Below, piece by piece: positions 61,332 through 64,000 of a DNA stretch of 64,000 bases. The stretch comes from Nonomuraea sp. PA05. Its GTDB lineage: Bacteria > Actinomycetota > Actinomycetes > Streptosporangiales > Streptosporangiaceae. Where the stretch lies: assembly GCF_008086045.1 (NCBI RefSeq), contig NZ_VSEY01000013.1, positions 216,193 through 280,192 of the forward strand. The letters are read 5' to 3'. A program made the position numbers and the translations under genes. Within the stretch, counting starts at the first letter, position 1, and every line of letters starts with the position of its first letter. The notes under the pieces are model-generated. The model did not search any database, had not been told where the DNA came from, and worked only from the letters and a program-made list of their open reading frames with translations.

Positions 61332-61475
61332 ATCACGCAGAACTCGCTCACTCAGCCGGCGGCGGTGTACGAGCCACCGATCATGCGAGAGGCCGGCGGT
61401 TTCGCCGAGCACACACTCGGCGACAGCGACACGCCCCTTCCCGAAGGCACGGACGTGTTCACCTACTACCACTGA
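61332..61475 (+). CDS. Lasso-peptide precursor (start codon uncertain, cluster incomplete)
   Basis: A 47-codon frame ending TGA at 61475 has a leader with YEPPIMREAGGFAEHTLG, exactly the lasso leader rule Y-x-x-P-x-L/M-x3-G-x5-T with Thr at -2. The predicted core is GDSDTPLPEGTDVFTYYH (18 aa): Gly1 would be linked to Glu9 to make the ring, with a tail ending in Tyr-Tyr-His. AAAGGAG at 61320-61326 is well spaced only to an ATC codon (61332), and a CTG lies at 61329; no ATG or GTG gives the full leader. The start may have been lost by mutation. The cyclase fragment follows after 9 bases. Confidence 0.8.
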   Translation: MTQNSLTQPAAVYEPPIMREAGGFAEHTLGDSDTPLPEGTDVFTYYH

Positions 61476-61484
61476 GCCGGCTCG

Positions 61485-61712
61485 ATGCCCACCTCCGCGC
61501 CCGGACGCTGGCTGGCGATCTTTCCGGACAGCCCGCCGGCCGGCGGCCCGGCCCAGCGGTTGCGGGCCCGCGCCTGCCACGTACTCGGACACGCCTCCGG
61601 GCGGCCGTGGCTGCTGGGCTGCTGGGATCCCGGCCAGACCCGCGTCCTCACCCTCGGCCCCGCCAGGATCATGCTCACGGGCCCGGGGGCGGCCGGCGTG
61701 ACCGCCGGCCCA
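61485..61712 (+). pseudogene. N-terminal fragment of the lasso-peptide cyclase (asparagine-synthase-like, lasso C)
   Basis: Starting 9 bases after the precursor stop, this frame reads GRWLAIFPDSPPAGGPAQ, HASGRPWLLGCWDPGQT and ARIMLTGPG, the N-terminal glutaminase-like region typical of lasso cyclases, including the HASGRPWL motif. At about 61712 the sequence switches to antisense Tn3 transposase coding. Only about 75 codons of a ~600-codon gene remain, so it cannot make an active cyclase. Confidence 0.72.
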
Positions 61713-62419
61713 CCGGCCGCGGCGTCCTCATCCTTGACCGAGACGCCTGCGGCGCGCAGCCGGTCAACCGCGGCCGACAGGTACTTGGAGTTCCACAGCG
61801 CGACCGCGTTGACGACCAGCCCCAAAGCCGCTAGTTGATCTTCTTGCCCTTCGCGGTAGGCCTTGCGGATCTGGCCATTGCCACCGTGGCAGATCCTGCG
61901 GGCGAGCCTGTGCCGGGACTCCTGGACGGTGAGCTGCTTGTTCAGCTTGCGGCGGTAGGTGTCGTCGATCGGGTCCAGGATCGACAGCAGGTGCAGGGTC
62001 TTGTCGATCCGGCCGTACTCGGCGAACGCCTGCCCGAGCGGGGTGGGCCGCCCACCCCGGGCGAACATGCGCAGCAGGTCGTAGGCGTGCACCTGGTTGG
62101 TGACCAGCGATCCGGCGACCCGGGTCATGTCCAACCACTGGGTGCAGATCTTCTGCCGGTTGATCTTGTTGCGGGCGATCGCCTCCAACGGCCCGTAGTC
62201 GCTCGAGGTGTTGCTGCCGGGCACCTCAGAGCGCCAGAATCGCTGGTCGCCCAGGTCAGCGAAGCGGGGCGCGAACCGGTAGCCCAGCATGGAGAAGATC
62301 CCGAACACCGTGTCCGAATCGGACGCCTGGTCGGTCGTGACGACCTCGGGCTGCGGACCGGCATCGATGTTGATCAGGGTGCCGAGGATGTACAGCGAGT
62401 CGCGCGGCGTGGCCGGCAT
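61713..62419 (-). pseudogene. Tn3-family transposase, C-terminal portion
   Basis: About 235 codons encode TTDQASDSDTVFGIFSMLGYRFAPRFADLGD, QTW-type and VHAYDLLRMFARGG, EYGRIDKTLHLLSILDP, NKQLTVQESRHRLARRICHGGNGQIRKAYREGQEDQL and ALWNSKYLSAAVDRLRAAG, the catalytic C-terminal region of Tn3 transposases (about 1000 aa when complete). It is cut at both ends: into the lasso cyclase on one side and an S9 peptidase fragment on the other. Confidence 0.88.
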
Positions 62420-62436
62420 GGGCTCCAGCGCCGGCG

Positions 62437-62796
62437 GTGAACGCCACGCGGAACGAGTTCACCGAGAGCGGGCCGATCAACGTGCCCGAGTACGGCAGCG
62501 TCACCACCGAGGAGGGCCTGCGTGCCCTGTTGATCATCGACGCCTACCTGCGGGTAGGGGACGACGTGCCCTACCCGCAGGTGCTGCTGACCACCGGCCT
62601 GCACGACGCGCGGGTGCCACCGTGGCAGCCGGCGAAGCTGGCCGCCCGCCTGCAGGCGGCCACGGCCTCCGGTCGGCCGGTGCTGATGCGCGTCGAGGAG
62701 CACGGCGGTCACGGCACCGGCTCGACCAGAGACCAGGAGCAAGCACTGCTCGCCGATGTGCTGGCTTTTGTCCTGCACGCGTCCGACGGGTCATGA
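62437..62796 (+). pseudogene. C-terminal fragment of a prolyl-oligopeptidase (S9) family enzyme
   Basis: The frame has NVPEYGSVTTEEGLRALL, PQVLLTTGLHDARVPPWQPAKLAARLQ (catalytic-type Asp) and VEEHGGHGTGSTRDQE (catalytic-type His). The nucleophile-bearing part and the propeller are missing. It begins at the Tn3 fragment boundary and has no start context. Confidence 0.8.
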
Positions 62797-62814
62797 TGAC
62801 GACAGAAATGTCGG

Positions 62815-62925
62815 GTACGGCACGCACGCGCGCCCTCAGCCACGTCGCGGCCCGGTCGATCCCGGCCTGCAGGTGACGCTCAACTTCCATCCCGACCGCC
62901 TGGTGGCGAGCTGGCGATCCTCGAG
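62815..62925 (+). pseudogene. Small fragment resembling DUF3626
   Basis: A short frame with YGTHARPQPRRG and GLQVTLNFHPDRLVA resembles the VTLNFHPDR core of DUF3626 proteins, then loses similarity. No start or continuation. The rest of 62797-63025 shows no gene apart from the leader of the IclR gene. Confidence 0.5.
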
Positions 62926-63025
62926 CGGCTTCCCCTTCGAGGTTTCGGCAGCACCCTGTCGCGACAACCCGTCCACCGGCAACGACGGCGTCCCGTGAGA
63001 CGGAACGGAACCGTAAAGTGGCGGT

Positions 63026-63796
63026 ATGTCCACCCAGGTCACCAATGAGGGATCGTTCCTCCGGCGCGTCGCCACCGTGCTGTCCGCCTTCCGCGCCGAC
63101 GACGGCGACCTCGGCGCGTCCGAGCTGGCCCGCCGCACCGGTCTGCCCAAGTCGACCGTGCACCGCATCACGTTCGATCTCGCCGAGGCCGGACTGCTCG
63201 AACGCCACGGCGGGCAGGTGCGGCTCGGCCTGCGACTGTTCGAGATCGGGCAGCGGGTGCCCCGCCAGCGCGTGCTCCGTGACGCTGCCCTGCCGTACAT
63301 GACGGACCTGCGGGAGGCCACCCGGCAGACTGTGCACCTTGCCGTGCTCGAAGGCCACGAAGTCGTCTACGTCGAGATTCTCCCCACACCGGGCGGCCCC
63401 GCCCTGCCCTCCCGGGTGGGCGGGCGGCTCCCCGCCCCAGTGACGGGGGTGGGCAAGGCCATCCTCGCCTTCTCGCCCGCGGAGACCGTACGGGCGGTAC
63501 TGCAGCAGGGGCTGCCCCGGATCAGCGAACGCAGTGTCATCGCGCCGGGCGTTCTCACCCGCCAGCTCGACCGTGTCCGTGCGGAAGGGGTCGCGTTCGA
63601 CCGCGAGGAGTCGGGAGCCGGAATCGTCTGTGCCGCCAGCCCCGTCCTCGCTCCGGACGGCACCGCCATGGGCGCGCTATCGGTCTCTGGCTGGAGCTCC
63701 ACCATGCAGATGGCCCGGGTCGCCCCCGCCGTACGCACCGCCGCGCTGGCCCTTTCCCGCGCTCTCGGTGCCCAGGGCGAGACGCCGCAGACCTGA
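63026..63796 (+). CDS. IclR-family transcriptional regulator
   Basis: 256 aa. The N-terminal winged HTH has FLRRVATVLSAF and GASELARRTGLPKSTVHRITFDLAEAGLLER. The C-terminal effector domain has TRQTVHLAVLEGHEVVYVE, LPAPVTGVGKAILAF and GIVCAASPVLAPDGTAMGALSVSG. Usually such proteins control catabolic genes in response to small organic acids. No target is visible before the window ends. Confidence 0.93.
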   Translation: MSTQVTNEGSFLRRVATVLSAFRADDGDLGASELARRTGLPKSTVHRITFDLAEAGLLERHGGQVRLGLRLFEIGQRVPRQRVLRDAALPYMTDLREATRQTVHLAVLEGHEVVYVEILPTPGGPALPSRVGGRLPAPVTGVGKAILAFSPAETVRAVLQQGLPRISERSVIAPGVLTRQLDRVRAEGVAFDREESGAGIVCAASPVLAPDGTAMGALSVSGWSSTMQMARVAPAVRTAALALSRALGAQGETPQT

Positions 63797-63964
63797 TCTC
63801 GAAGATGCCCGAGTAGCCGTGGCCGCAGTAGGGATGTGCCCGCAGGTGAGGGCCTGGCGACCGGCTTCGTCAGCAGTCGCGGCCGCGGCGGGATTTCGGC
63901 AAGGACGTCGGGAGTTCTCGTGCTGTGCCACGCGCCCTCACGCATGTCGATCGGACTTTTGACC

Positions 63965-63993
63965 GGCTGCTCGCAGCTCCGCTGCGAGCAGCC
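63965..63993. terminator. Hairpin terminator near the window end
   Basis: ggctgctcgcag and its exact reverse complement form a 12-bp stem with a 5-base loop. It lies 170 bases past the IclR gene; the sequence between (63797-63964) shows no recognisable gene. Confidence 0.7.
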
Positions 63994-64000
63994 TCGCGGC

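Noticed and set aside
62437..62796. S9 peptidase fragment as a lasso-peptide isopeptidase
   Set aside because: Known lasso isopeptidases are S9-like, but this fragment lies beyond the Tn3 piece, lacks the nucleophile region and looks like a common prolyl oligopeptidase tail. Nothing ties it to the lasso genes.

Overview
The window is high-GC DNA with GTG and ATG starts, overlapping ATGA/GTGA junctions and many secreted proteins. It contains a type VII (ESX) secretion locus, which points to an actinomycete, most likely a Streptosporangiaceae/Nonomuraea-like organism. The taxon is an inference from gene content. I saw no rRNA, tRNA or CRISPR array.

Positions 1-26433 are an ESX locus. It opens with a very large multidomain protein, cut by the window edge, that carries a kinase-like and an amidoligase-like domain, followed by two small coupled genes. 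Then come the mycosin protease MycP, a membrane pseudokinase, EccB, EccD, EccC, two classical WXG100 proteins, a YbaB-like protein, and a WXG100-transglycosylase fusion. On the minus strand on either side of eccB lie two parallel four-gene cassettes. Each runs in the order: small helical protein, WXG/PPE-like protein with a long acidic tail, Pro-rich protein, membrane protein. No EccE was found.

Positions 26489-43618 are accessory metabolism and small modules. A SIS/ceramidase-like/BadF-kinase operon has lost all but the tail of its sugar ABC permease. Further on are a secreted EEP nuclease/phosphatase, a GNAT-like protein, and an amino-acid oxidase/ThDP decarboxylase pair in which the oxidase appears circularly permuted. 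There is also a TetR-controlled SnoaL/NmrA pair, a lipoprotein/membrane pair and several small secreted proteins. Decayed pieces of an integrase, an HTH-like gene and a penicillin-binding protein lie between them.

Positions 43875-54439 hold an exported-protein operon read on the minus strand: a subtilase-like protein without a catalytic domain, a sedolisin-like protein without its catalytic residues, a beta-propeller-like protein, and one intact subtilase. A LuxR-type ATPase regulator lies upstream, with a possible small acidic peptide gene between.

Positions 54440-64000 hold GrpB, a membrane-anchored repeat protein, a UvrA-like ATPase and an IclR regulator, set in a graveyard of mobile and truncated genes. 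The most interesting item is in that debris: a lasso-peptide precursor reading frame followed 9 bases later by the N-terminal fragment of a lasso cyclase, which is cut off by a Tn3-family transposase fragment.
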